Assembly (NCBI RefSeq): GCF_021869535.1
Contig: NW_026262734.1
Coordinates: 91,393,285-91,457,284, forward strand
Source: Mytilus californianus
Taxonomy: Eukaryota > Mollusca > Bivalvia > Mytilida > Mytilidae
Direction of reading: 5' to 3'
Length of the DNA: 64,000 nucleotides
Made by a program: the position numbers and the translations under genes. Below are positions 34,187 through 47,212 of this stretch, in pieces. The notes under the pieces are model-generated. The model did no database searches. It saw only the letters and a program-made list of their open reading frames with translations, and was not told the DNA's origin. Each line of letters begins with the position of its first letter. The first letter of the stretch is position 1.

Positions 34187-37100
34187 AGGTGTAATACCAC
34201 CATTGATTTTCCCCTATTAGTCTTTGTTAAATTTGCACTTTTCAAAAAATTGTGCAGAATTTATCTTTGTTTCAAATAAAGAAATACTTGGCATGAGTAA
34301 AGATTTATCCTGTCCAGTACTATAGAAAAAATTTCACATAACATTTCATTGCATATAAGAAAATAACCGTCACTGGAAGTTAACCAATCAAATTTCCCCC
34401 CTTTTTTAACCTGTGTACAAGCTTTAGTAACCATGTAACCTCAAGTTTCCAAAATATTCTATAGAAACCCCAAATAAAGAAATAATGGTGCTTTGAAATA
34501 CCCAAGATATATGTTTATGACTCAGAAATGTTTTACTGCAATGAAATGTAGGATCAATTACCTGCAACTGTCAAATTCAAGGGAATATTTTTTTTCGACC
34601 TATTTTCGTATGCAACCGGATGTGACGTACTATGATTTGGTGGTATTACACCTAAAGAAGACTTTTTTGTTAAATAAACTGAATGTGACTTTTTTCCTTT
34701 GTAATACTGGTTATTTCAAGCATTCCTGTCAAGTTTTGTCATAATCAGTTCAATAGTTTGAGAAAAATCTAGTATAATGTAAGACGACATCTACAGCGAT
34801 TCGAGCAAAATTTCTTCGAAAAATCCAAACCAAGCCGCATCATGATAGAATATAGTGTGGACCAATAAATGATCAAATATTTATCTCATCTGCCTACAAA
34901 CAGTTGAATATGATACAAAAGATGACTTTAGGATGATAAATACTACTAATGGACCTCTTTGTCTTCTTTATAAGGTCTCTTTTGGTCCATTTATACCTCT
35001 CATTTCCTCAAAATTTCTACTTTTTAGGCCAATAAATAAAAAATTTGGGGTAACTTTCACTCATTTATGATAGAAATGTTATCATAAATGATTAATTGAA
35101 GTATTCAAGCTGAATGAACTATCCGTATAAAAGTTTACTGTCTCCAAGGAGGTTTCAATAAGTCCTTACGTAAAAATTAAATTTACGCCGCGTTCCAGAG
35201 AGGGACATAAAAAACTTCTTTTTTGGTGAATAATTTGTTGTTACTGCTTTAAAAATAATTTCATTTACTTAAAACTATATATTTATTAAAGTATTTCTTA
35301 GGAAAAATTTTCTAGTACAGCAGAATATAAGAAATAAGGAGAAAAAGCTCCCCAAAACTCTAAGTATGGCTTGTTCTGTCAACTAATATTCATGGTAAAG
35401 TCCTATTTCAAGGAAATTTTCTCATAAAATGTATTTTGGAGACTCAATCCACTCAGAATATTTCATTATTTGTAATATTTCACTTAAATAGCAAGAAATT
35501 TTAACACATGAGAGTACTCACAAGGTCAAAGGTGCATGTACAGCTTCCCATAAAGAAGACTTTTTTGTTAAATAAACTGAATGTGACTTTTTTCCTTTGT
35601 AATACTGGTTATTTCAAGCATTCCTGTCAAGTTTTGTCATAATCAGTTCAATAGTTTGAGAAAAATCTAGTATAATGTAAGACGACATCTACAGCGATTC
35701 GAGCAAAATTTCTTCGAAAAATCCAAACCAAGCCGCATCATGATAGAATATAGTGTGGACCAATAAATGATCAAATATTTATCTCATCTGCCTACAAACA
35801 GTTGAATATGATACAAAAGATGACTTTAGGATGATAAATACTACTAATGGACCTCTTTGTCTTCTTTATAAGGTCTCTTTTGGTCCATTTATACCTCTCA
35901 TTTCCTCAAAATTTCTACTTTTTAGGCCAATAAATAAAAAATTTGGGGTAACTTTCACTCATTTATGATAGAAATGTTATTATAAATGATTAATTGAAGT
36001 ATTCAAGCTGAATGAACTATCCGTATAAAAGTTTACTGTCTCCAAGGAGGTTTCAATAAGTCCTTACGTAAAAATTAAATTTACGCCGCGTTCCAGAGAG
36101 GGACATAAAAAACTTCTTTTTTGGTGAATAATTTGTTGTTACTGCTTTAAAAATAATTTCATTTACTTAAAACTATATATTTATTAAAGTATTTCTTAGG
36201 AAAAATTTTCTAGTACAGCAGAATATAAGAAATAAGGAGAAAAAGCTCCCCAAAACTCTAAGTATGGCTTGTTCTGTCAACTAATATTCATGGTAAAGTC
36301 CTATTTCAAGGAAATTTTCTCATAAAATGTATTTTGGAGACTCAATCCACTCAGAATATTTCATTATTTGTAATATTTCACTTAAATAGCAAGAAATTTT
36401 AACACATGAGAGTACTCACAAGGTCAAAGGTGCATGTACAGCTTCCCATATTAGGTGTAATACCACCATTGATTTTCCCCTATTAGTCTTTGTTAAATTT
36501 GCACTTTTCAAAAAATTGTGCAGAATTTATCTTTGTTTCAAATAAAGAAATACTTGGCATGAGTAAAGATTTATCCTGTCCAGTACTATAGAAAAAATTT
36601 CACATAACATTTCATTGCATATAAGAATATAACCGTCACTGGAAGTTAACCAATCAAATTTCCCCCCTTTTTTAACCTGTGTACAAGCTTTAGTAACCAT
36701 GTAACCTCAAGTTTCCAAAATATTCTATAGAAACCCCAAATAAAGAAATAATGGTGCTTTGAAATACCCAAGATATATGTTTATGACTCAGAAATGTTTT
36801 ACTGCAATGAAATGTAGGATCAATTACCTGCAACTGTCAAATTCAAGGGAATATTTTTTTTCGACCTATTTTCGTATGCAACCGGATGTGACGTACTATG
36901 ATTTGGTGGTATTACACCTAAAGAAGACTTTTTTGTTAAATAAACTGAATGTGACTTTTTTCCTTTGTAATACTGGTTATTTCAAGCATTCCTGTCAAGT
37001 TTTGTCATAATCAGTTCAATAGTTTGAGAAAAATCTAGTATAATGTAAGACGACATCTACAGCGATTCGAGCAAAATTTCTTCGAAAAATCCAAACCAAG

Positions 37101-37818
37101 CCGCATCATGATAGAATATAGTGTGGACCAATAAATGATCAAATATTTATCTCATCTGCCTACAAACAGTTGAATATGATACAAAAGATGACTTTAGGAT
37201 GATAAATACTACTAATGGACCTCTTTGTCTTCTTTATACGGTCTCTTTTGGTCCATTTATACCTCTCATTTCCTCAAAATTTCTACTTTTTAGGCCAATA
37301 AATAAAAAATTTGGGGTAACTTTCACTCATTTATGATAGAAATGTTATTATAAATGATTAATTGAAGTATTCAAGCTGAATGAACTATCCGTATAAAAGT
37401 TTACTGTCTCCAAGGAGGTTTCAATAAGTCCTTACGTAAAAATTAAATTTACGCCGCGTTCCAGAGAGGGACATAAAAAACTTCTTTTTTGGTGAATAAT
37501 TTGTTGTTACTGCTTTAAAAATAATTTCATTTACTTAAAACTATATATTTATTAAAGTATTTCTTAGGAAAAATTTTCTAGTACAGCAGAATATAAGAAA
37601 TAAGGAGAAAAAGCTCCCCAAAACTCTAAGTATGGCTTGTTCTGTCAACTAATATTCATGGTAAAGTCCTATTTCAAGGAAATTTTCTCATAAAATGTAT
37701 TTTGGAGACTCAATCCACTCAGAATATTTCATTATTTGTAATATTTCACTTAAATAGCAAGAAATTTTAACACATGAGAGTACTCACAAGGTCAAAGGTG
37801 CATGTACAGCTTCCCATA
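34187..37818 (+). repeat. Higher-order block 4, canonical order
   Basis: A7 34187-34653, B11 34655-35552, B12 35553-36450, A8 36453-36919, B13 36921-37818. Subtypes a, alpha, beta, t, gamma, as in blocks 1 and 2. Confidence 0.9.
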
Positions 37819-37820
37819 TT

Positions 37821-40555
37821 AGGTGTAATACCACCATTGATTTTCCCCTATTAGTCTTTGTTAAATTTGCACTTTTCAAAAAATTGTGCAGAATTTATCT
37901 TTGTTTCAAATAAAGAAATACTTGGCATGAGTAAAGATTTATCCTGTCCAGTACTATAGAAAAAATTTCACATAACATTTCATTGCATATAAGAAAATAA
38001 CCGTCACTGGAAGTTAACCAATCAAATTTCCCCCCTTTTTTAACCTGTGTACAAGCTTTAGTAACCATGTAACCTCAAGTTTCCAAAATATTCTATAGAA
38101 ACCCCAAATAAAGAAATAATGGTGCTTTGAAATACCCAAGATATATGTTTATGACTCAGAAATGTTTTACTGCAATGAAATGTAGGATCAATTACCTGCA
38201 ACTGTCAAATTCAAGGGAATATTTTTTTTCGACCTATTTTCGTATGCAACCGGATGTGACGTACTATGATTTGGTGGTATTACACCTAAAGAAGACTTTT
38301 TTGTTAAATAAACTGAATGTGACTTTTTTCCTTTGTAATACTGGTTATTTCAAGCATTTCTGTCAAGTTTTGTCATAATCAGTTCAATAGTTTGAGAAAA
38401 ATCTAGTATAATGTAAGACGACATCTACAGCGATTCGAGCAAAATTTCTTCGAAAAATCCAAACCAAGCCGCATCATGATAGAATATAGTGTGGACCAAT
38501 AAATGATCAAATATTTATCTCATCTGCCTACAAACAGTTGAATATGATACAAAAGATGACTTTAGGATGATAAATACTACTAATGGACCTCTTTGTCTTC
38601 TTTATAAGGTCTCTTTTGGTCCATTTATACCTCTCATTTCCTCAAAATTTCTACTTTTTAGGCCAATAAATAAAAAATTTGGGGTAACTTTCACTCATTT
38701 ATGATAGAAATGTTATCATAAATGATTAATTGAAGTATTCAAGCTGAATGAACTATCCGTATAAAAGTTTACTGTCTCCAAGGAGGTTTCAATAAGTCCT
38801 TACGTAAAAATTAAATTTACGCCGCGTTCCAGAGAGGGACATAAAAAACTTCTTTTTTGGTGAATAATTTGTTGTTACTGCTTTAAAAATAATTTCATTT
38901 ACTTAAAACTATATATTTATTAAAGTATTTCTTAGGAAAAATTTTCTAGTACAGCAGAATATAAGAAATAAGGAGAAAAAGCTCCCCAAAACTCTAAGTA
39001 TGGCTTGTTCTGTCAACTAATATTCATGGTAAAGTCCTATTTCAAGGAAATTTTCTCATAAAATGTATTTTGGAGACTCAATCCACTCAGAATATTTCAT
39101 TATTTGTAATATTTCACTTAAATAGCAAGAAATTTTAACACATGAGAGTACTCACAAGGTCAAAGGTGCATGTACAGCTTCCCATATTAGGTGTAATACC
39201 ACCATTGATTTTCCCCTATTAGTCTTTGTTAAATTTGCACTTTTCAAAAAATTGTGCAGAATTTATCTTTGTTTCAAATAAAGAAATACTTGGCATGAGT
39301 AAAGATTTATCCTGTCCAGTACTATAGAAAAAATTTCACATAACATTTCATTGCATATAAGAAAATAACCGTCACTGGAAGTTAACCAATCAAATTTCCC
39401 CCCTTTTTTAACCTGTGTACAAGCTTTAGTAACCATGTAACCTCAAGTTTCCAAAATATTCTATAGAAACCCCAAATAAAGAAATAATGGTGCTTTGAAA
39501 TACCCAAGATATATGTTTATGACTCAGAAATGTTTTACTGCAATGAAATGTAGGATCAATTACCTGCAACTGTCAAATTCAAGGGAATATTTTTTTTCGA
39601 CCTATTTTCGTATGCAACCGGATGTGACGTACTATGATTTGGTGGTATTACACCTAAAGAAGACTTTTTTGTTAAATAAACTGAATGTGACTTTTTTCCT
39701 TTGTAATACTGGTTATTTCAAGCATTCCTGTCAAGTTTTGTCATAATCAGTTCAATAGTTTGAGAAAAATCTAGTATAATGTAAGACGACATCTACAGCG
39801 ATTCGAGCAAAATTTCTTCGAAAAATCCAAACCAAGCCGCATCATGATAGAATATAGTGTGGACCAATAAATGATCAAATATTTATCTCATCTGCCTACA
39901 AACAGTTGAATATGATACAAAAGATGACTTTAGGATGATAAATACTACTAATGGACCTCTTTGTCTTCTTTATAAGGTCTCTTTTGGTCCATTTATACCT
40001 CTCATTTCCTCAAAATTTCTACTTTTTAGGCCAATAAATAAAAAATTTGGGGTAACTTTCACTCATTTATGATAGAAATGTTATTATAAATGATTAATTG
40101 AAGTATTCAAGCTGAATGAACTATCCGTATAAAAGTTTACTGTCTCCAAGGAGGTTTCAATAAGTCCTTACGTAAAAATTAAATTTACGCCGCGTTCCAG
40201 AGAGGGACATAAAAAACTTCTTTTTTTGGTGAATAATTTGTTGTTACTGCTTTAAAAATAATTTCATTTACTTAAAACTATATATTTATTAAAGTATTTC
40301 TTAGGAAAAATTTTCTAGTACAGCAGAATATAAGAAATAAGGAGAAAAAGCTCCCCAAAACTCTAAGTATGGCTTGTTCTGTCAACTAATATTCATGGTA
40401 AAGTCCTATTTCAAGGAAATTTTCTCATAAAATGTATTTTGGAGACTCAATCCACTCAGAATATTTCATTATTTGTAATATTTCACTTAAATAGCAAGAA
40501 ATTTTAACACATGAGAGTACTCACAAGGTCAAAGGTGCATGTACAGCTTCCCATA
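37821..40555 (+). repeat. Block 5: A(a) B(alpha) A(a) B(beta)
   Basis: A9 37821-38287, B14 38289-39186, A10 39189-39655, B15 39657-40555. Here an A copy separates alpha from beta, unlike the B-B dimers elsewhere. B14 has a private C-to-T change (GCATTTCTGTC); B15 has one extra T in its T run. Confidence 0.9.
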
Positions 40556-40556
40556 A

Positions 40557-41922
40557 TATGGGAAGCTGTACATGCACCTTTGACCTTGTGAGTACTCTCA
40601 TGTGTTAAAATTTCTTGCTATTTAAGTGAAATATTACAAATAATGAAATATTCTGAGTGGATTGAGTCTCCAAAATACATTTTATGAGAAAATTTCCTTG
40701 AAATAGGACTTTACCATGAATATTAGTTGACAGAACAAGCCATACTTAGAGTTTTGGGGAGCTTTTTCTCCTTATTTCTTATATTCTGCTGTACTAGAAA
40801 ATTTTTCCTAAGAAATACTTTAATAAATATATAGTTTTAAGTAAATGAAATTATTTTTAAAGCAGTAACAACAAATTATTCACCAAAAAAGAAGTTTTTT
40901 ATGTCCCTCTCTGGAACGCGGCGTAAATTTAATTTTTACGTAAGGACTTATTGAAACCTCCTTGGAGACAGTAAACTTTTATACGGATAGTTCATTCAGC
41001 TTGAATACTTCAATTAATCATTTATAATAACATTTCTATCATAAATGAGTGAAAGTTACCCCAAATTTTTTATTTATTGGCCTAAAAAGTAGAAATTTTG
41101 AGGAAATGAGAGGTATAAATGGACCAAAAGAGACCTTATAAAGAAGACAAAGAGGTCCATTAGTAGTATTTATCATCCTAAAGTCATCTTTTGTATCATA
41201 TTCAACTGTTTGTAGGCAGATGAGATAAATATTTGATCATTTATTGGTCCACACTATATTCTATCATGATGCGGCTTGGTTTGGATTTTTCGAAGAAATT
41301 TTGCTCGAATCGCTGTAGATGTCGTCTTACATTATACTAGATTTTTCTCAAACTATTGAACTGATTATGACAAAACTTGACAGGAATGCTTGAAATAACC
41401 AGTATTACAAAGGAAAAAAGTCACATTCAGTTTATTTAACAAAAAAGTCTTCTTTAGGTGTAATACCACCAAATCATAGTACGTCACATCCGGTTGCATA
41501 CGAAAATAGGTCGAAAAAAAAAATTCCCTTGAATTTGACAGTTGCAGGTAATTGATCCTACATTTCATTGCAGTAAAACATTTCTGAGTCATAAACATAT
41601 ATCTTGGGTATTTCAAAGCACCATTATTTCTTTATTTGGGGTTTCTATAGAATATTTTGGAAACTTGAGGTTACATGGTTACTAAAGCTTGTACACAGGT
41701 TAAAAAAGGGGGGAAATTTGATTGGTTAACTTCCAGTGACGGTTATTTTCTTATATGCAATGAAATGTTATGTGAAATTTTTTCTATAGTACTGGACAGG
41801 ATAAATCTTTACTCATGCCAAGTATTTCTTTATTTGAAACAAAGATAAATTCTGCACAATTTTTTGAAAAGTGCAAATTTAACAAAGACTAATAGGGGAA
41901 AATCAATGGTGGTATTACACCT
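40557..41922 (-). repeat. Inverted pair B16'-A11'
   Basis: B16 (40557-41454, beta) and A11 (41456-41922, a) run on the minus strand. Left junction is CCCA-TAATA-TGGG; right junction is CACC-TAATA-GGTG. It mirrors A10-B15 to the left (same subtypes) and A12-B17 to the right. A11 has one private change, AATTTTTTTTTTCG for AATATTTTTTTTCG. Confidence 0.92.
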
Positions 41923-41925
41923 AAT

Positions 41926-44900
41926 AGGTGTAATACCACCATTGATTTTCCCCTATTAGTCTTTGTTAAATTTGCACTTTTCAAAAAATTGTGCAGAATT
42001 TATCTTTGTTTCAAATAAAGAAATACTTGGCATGAGTAAAGATTTATCCTGTCCAGTACTATAGAAAAAATTTCACATAACATTTCATTGCATATAAGAA
42101 TATAACCGTCACTGGAAGTTAACCAATCAAATTTCCCCCCTTTTTTAACCTGTGTACAAGCTTTAGTAACCATGTAACCTCAAGTTTCCAAAATATTCTA
42201 TAGAAACCCCAAATAAAGAAATAATGGTGCTTTGAAATACCCAAGATATATGTTTATGACTCAGAAATGTTTTACTGCAATGAAATGTAGGATCAATTAC
42301 CTGCAACTGTCAAATTCAAGGGAATATTTTTTTTCGACCTATTTTCGTATGCAACCGGATGTGACGTACTATGATTTGGTGGTATTACACCTAAAGAAGA
42401 CTTTTTTGTTAAATAAACTGAATGTGACTTTTTTCCTTTGTAATACTGGTTATTTCAAGCATTCCTGTCAAGTTTTGTCATAATCAGTTCAATAGTTTGA
42501 GAAAAATCTAGTATAATGTAAGACGACATCTACAGCGATTCGAGCAAAATTTCTTCGAAAAATCCAAACCAAGCCGCATCATGATAGAATATAGTGTGGA
42601 CCAATAAATGATCAAATATTTATCTCATCTGCCTACAAACAGTTGAATATGATACAAAAGATGACTTTAGGATGATAAATACTACTAATGGACCTCTTTG
42701 TCTTCTTTATACGGTCTCTTTTGGTCCATTTATACCTCTCATTTCCTCAAAATTTCTACTTTTTAGGCCAATAAATAAAAAATTTGGGGTAACTTTCACT
42801 CATTTATGATAGAAATGTTATTATAAATGATTAATTGAAGTATTCAAGCTGAATGAACTATCCGTATAAAAGTTTACTGTCTCCAAGGAGGTTTCAATAA
42901 GTCCTTACGTAAAAATTAAATTTACGCCGCGTTCCAGAGAGGGACATAAAAAACTTCTTTTTTGGTGAATAATTTGTTGTTACTGCTTTAAAAATAATTT
43001 CATTTACTTAAAACTATATATTTATTAAAGTATTTCTTAGGAAAAATTTTCTAGTACAGCAGAATATAAGAAATAAGGAGAAAAAGCTCCCCAAAACTCT
43101 AAGTATGGCTTGTTCTGTCAACTAATATTCATGGTAAAGTCCTATTTCAAGGAAATTTTCTCATAAAATGTATTTTGGAGACTCAATCCACTCAGAATAT
43201 TTCATTATTTGTAATATTTCACTTAAATAGCAAGAAATTTTAACACATGAGAGTACTCACAAGGTCAAAGGTGCATGTACAGCTTCCCATATTAGGTGTA
43301 ATACCACCATTGATTTTCCCCTATTAGTCTTTGTTAAATTTGCACTTTTCAAAAAATTGTGCAGAATTTATCTTTGTTTCAAATAAAGAAATACTTGGCA
43401 TGAGTAAAGATTTATCCTGTCCAGTACTATAGAAAAAATTTCACATAACATTTCATTGCATATAAGAATATAACCGTCACTGGAAGTTAACCAATCAAAT
43501 TTCCCCCCTTTTTTAACCTGTGTACAAGCTTTAGTAACCATGTAACCTCAAGTTTCCAAAATATTCTATAGAAACCCCAAATAAAGAAATAATGGTGCTT
43601 TGAAATACCCAAGATATATGTTTATGACTCAGAAATGTTTTACTGCAATGAAATGTAGGATCAATTACCTGCAACTGTCAAATTCAAGGGAATATTTTTT
43701 TTCGACCTATTTTCGTATGCAACCGGATGTGACGTACTATGATTTGGTGGTATTACACCTAAAGAAGACTTTTTTGTTAAATAAACTGAATGTGACTTTT
43801 TTCCTTTGTAATACTGGTTATTTCAAGCATTCCTGTCAAGTTTTGTCATAATCAGTTCAATAGTTTGAGAAAAATCTAGTATAATGTAAGACGACATCTA
43901 CAGCGATTCGAGCAAAATTTCTTCGAAAAATCCAAACCAAGCCGCATCATGATAGAATATAGTGTGGACCAATAAATGATCAAATATTTATCTCATCTGC
44001 CTACAAACAGTTGAATATGATACAAAAGATGACTTTAGGATGATAAATACTACTAATGGACCTCTTTGTCTTCTTTATACGGTCTCTTTTGGTCCATTTA
44101 TACCTCTCATTTCCTCAAAATTTCTACTTTTTAGGCCAATAAATAAACAATTTGGGGTAACTTTCACTCATTTATGATAGAAATGTTATTATAAATGATT
44201 AATTGAAGTATTCAAGCTGAATGAACTATCCGTATAAAAGTTTACTGTCTCCAAGGAGGTTTCAATAAGTCCTTACGTAAAAATTAAATTTACGCCGCGT
44301 TCCAGAGAGGGACATAAAAAACTTCTTTTTTGGTGAATAATTTGTTGTTACTGCTTTAAAAATAATTTCATTTACTTAAAACTATATATTTATTAAAGTA
44401 TTTCTTAGGAAAAATTTTCTAGTACAGCAGAATATAAGAAATAAGGAGAAAAAGCTCCCCAAAACTCTAAGTATGGCTTGTTCTGTCAACTAATAATCAT
44501 GGTAAAGTCCTATTTCAAGGAAATTTTCTCATAAAATGTATTTTGGAGACTCAATCCACTCAGAATATTTCATTATTTGTAATATTTCACTTAAATAGCA
44601 AGAAATTTTAACACATGAGAGTACTCACAAGGTCAAAGGTGCATGTACAGCTTCCCATATTAGGTGTAATACCACCATTGATTTTCCCCTATTAGTCTTT
44701 GTTAAATTTGCACTTTTCAAAAAATTGTGCAGAATTTATCTTTGTTTCAAATAAAGAAATACTTGGCATGAGTAAAGATTTATCCTGTCCAGTACTATAG
44801 AAAAAATTTCACATAACATTTCATTGCATATAAGAAAATAACCGTCACTGGAAGTTAACCAATCAAATTTCCCCCCTTTTTTAACCTGTGTACAAGCTTT

Positions 44901-45128
44901 AGTAACCATGTAACCTCAAGTTTCCAAAATATTCTATAGAAACCCCAAATAAAGAAATAATGGTGCTTTGAAATACCCAAGATATATGTTTATGACTCAG
45001 AAATGTTTTACTGCAATGAAATGTAGGATCAATTACCTGCAACTGTCAAATTCAAGGGAATATTTTTTTTCGACCTATTTTCGTATGCAACCGGATGTGA
45101 CGTACTATGATTTGGTGGTATTACACCT
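41926..45128 (+). repeat. Terminal block: A(t) B(gamma) A(t) B(gamma) A(a)
   Basis: A12 41926-42392, B17 42394-43291, A13 43294-43760, B18 43762-44659, A14 44662-45128. Only simple A-B alternation here. B18 has private changes (ATAAACAATTTGG; CTAATAATCATGG). A14 ends the array and is followed by TTAA. Confidence 0.9.
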
Positions 45129-47212
45129 TAATGTGAACTTCAAAAGATCATTAATCAATAAAATACAGAACGATGAAAATTAAATCAAAATTTTGCTCTG
45201 AATGGTGTCTTTCTTGTAATGAAAAAGATTCTATACAAGTATGTCATAAAGGTTTGCCATAGTTATTAATTTCTATGATTTCCACTCAGATTGCATCTTA
45301 ATGTTCGTGAAAAAAGACAATTGATCAATAAAATAATGAAAAGAAAAGAATAAAAATACTTCTTGAAAAAAGTCTGTACAAGTGTTGCAAAATTTCATTA
45401 AGGTTTAAACATGTTAAAGGTTTAACAACTGATGTCTAAAAATCTTTAACCACAGCATACATCTAAACCTTGAGGAAGACGAAACAAAAAGCAATTTGTA
45501 AAACAGCATATACGAAAAAGAATCATAAAATGTGAAAGACCCAACATAAATGAATTCTTTTGACGTTACGCACAATGTTGGTGACGTTTTCTGATTTCAC
45601 TTACCTGACACGATAAATCGCCTTTAAATAAGAAAAATACAGGAAATATCAAGTGTTATTTTGTGTCCAAAATCTTTAAAGCTCTGAAGAAATTACAGAT
45701 GGCTTATCGGTTTTTATTCAGTTTTGTCCGAATAAAAACAAGAAAAATCTTATATTTTTCGTGTAGACGGGTAACATACTAATGTTGTTCTTCGATTATT
45801 CCTTTTATTTTACTGTACTTACAAGTATATAAAATTTAACAATGCTATACCATCTGGAAGAGGAGCGTTAGGACTTTAGAACGACATGTGTGTAAGACGT
45901 AAATAACGCAAAATAACGCGGACTGAGTAGGCCTTGAAAGAAGTCATTATTGATTGTAGACACTAAGGATAAATATCACTCCCTTATGGCACAACAGTTC
46001 AGAGTGCATTTATAGCGAGAGAATTATGTTCTCAAATTGATGGTAGCGCATATCCTTATGTAAAACAAGCTTGAAAAGCTCTTTGAAATCAAAGAAATCC
46101 AACGTAAACGAGCGAATCGCATGAAAACTTCGACATCATTTCCAAAAAATCTAGCCCAAAGTACACTGTCACAACAACGTTTAAAAAAACCTGTTCTATA
46201 AAGAAATTATCAATATTGAGTAAAACTGTGCAAAACATTTCATCTATTCAGAAAATGTAACAAGCGTCGTAATCTATGACATTTGAACGGCATTCATTCG
46301 GACAGCAATCTCATTTATAGCATTGAACAAAAAAGACTAAGTATATAAATCCCCAAAGGTCTCCCGTCACAAAACTTTTAACCAAAGTTATACGTTTGTA
46401 ATTCAAGAGTTGGTTATAGAAAACAATGAAAAATAATGTGTTCTGCATTTAAGAACGGAGAAATGAAGCCAGTATTATAAATTCCAAATAAAAAAGAAAA
46501 TATTCTACTCTTTCAATAATATTTTTATCGACTAGTATCGAAAAACGATGCGTTGAAAGGGTGTCAAACCAAAATGTCGCAATGTTAGCGTCCTCAATTT
46601 TTCTTTGAATTATTACATGTAGGGACAAGTTGTTACAAATCTTCAAAAAGAGTGAAAACAACATCAGTTGTTCGAAAAAAAATAATAACTATAAAATCAA
46701 ATTCCTTTGCAAAACGAACATTTTGATATATATAAAATAAAGAGTAATGTACAAATCATCAAAATAAAGCGGTCACAGGCATGGTGGTCTACTAAAATGT
46801 CACAGCATCGCTAATTTGACGTTTGTGACGTTCACTATATATAGGTACGTTAGGTATGCGTTTTGGTGTTTTTGAAACGTATCTATCTTATCAAACGAAT
46901 ACCTAAAATATGAACATGATGAATATATAATATATTTTTTTATTTCACCTCGTTGAAATGCGTACCTCTTTTCGAAATAACATTATTTTTTGTTTAATAA
47001 AACCTGATTTGAGTACACTTCAATGAGATGGCATATCAACAACAAAAATAATACATATTTACACAAATCTTGCGAAGTCCAAAATGGGAATTCAAATATT
47101 ACTTGCATCATACATGTATAATATTCGTATGGTATCAATTAGAATATTTATCCTTGTAGACTAATGACATATTGACCCAAACTTGGGCACAACCGCAAAA
47201 AGTTAAATTCTT
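45129..47212. other. AT-rich right flank of the A/B array
   Basis: A weak internal duplication can be seen: the stretch from CTTAATGTGAAC at 45127 and the one from CTTAATGTTCGTG at 45298 share TCAATAAAATA and TACAAGT blocks at similar offsets. A TATATATAG at 46837-46845 behind TGACGTTTGTGACG looks like a core promoter but has no gene after it. No coding region recognised. Confidence 0.45.

Larger units (their letters stand above)
22387..45128. repeat. 22.7-kb array of two interleaved modules, A and B
   Basis: Order: A1 B1 B2 A2 B3 A3 B4 B5 A4 B6 A5 B7 B8 B9 A6 B10 A7 B11 B12 A8 B13 A9 B14 A10 B15, then inverted B16 and A11, then A12 B17 A13 B18 A14. Copies differ by only a few bases in some 1.4 kb. 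Outer limits are TTAA-GGTGTAATACCACC on the left and GGTGGTATTACACC-TTAA on the right. Junctions are uniform: A to B is CACC-TAAAGAAG, B to B is CCCA-TAAAGAAG, B to A is CCCA-TATTA-GGTG. No reading frame with an ATG start spans a module; the repeated 83-codon frame that crosses the A-B junction opens with TTG. It behaves like satellite DNA built from a TIR element and an unrelated segment. Confidence 0.93.

Noticed and set aside
22387-45128. CRISPR array
   Set aside because: Units are far too long, contiguous and without variable spacers, and the setting is eukaryotic.
22693-45183. 83-codon frame repeated 13 times forward and once inverted
   Set aside because: It opens with TTG, spans the join of two unrelated modules, has no domain, and is repeated only because the DNA is. 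The last forward copy changes its C-terminus where the array ends.
46800-46870. Promoter with TATATATAG behind TGACG motifs
   Set aside because: No gene or element start follows, and such AT runs are common in this composition.
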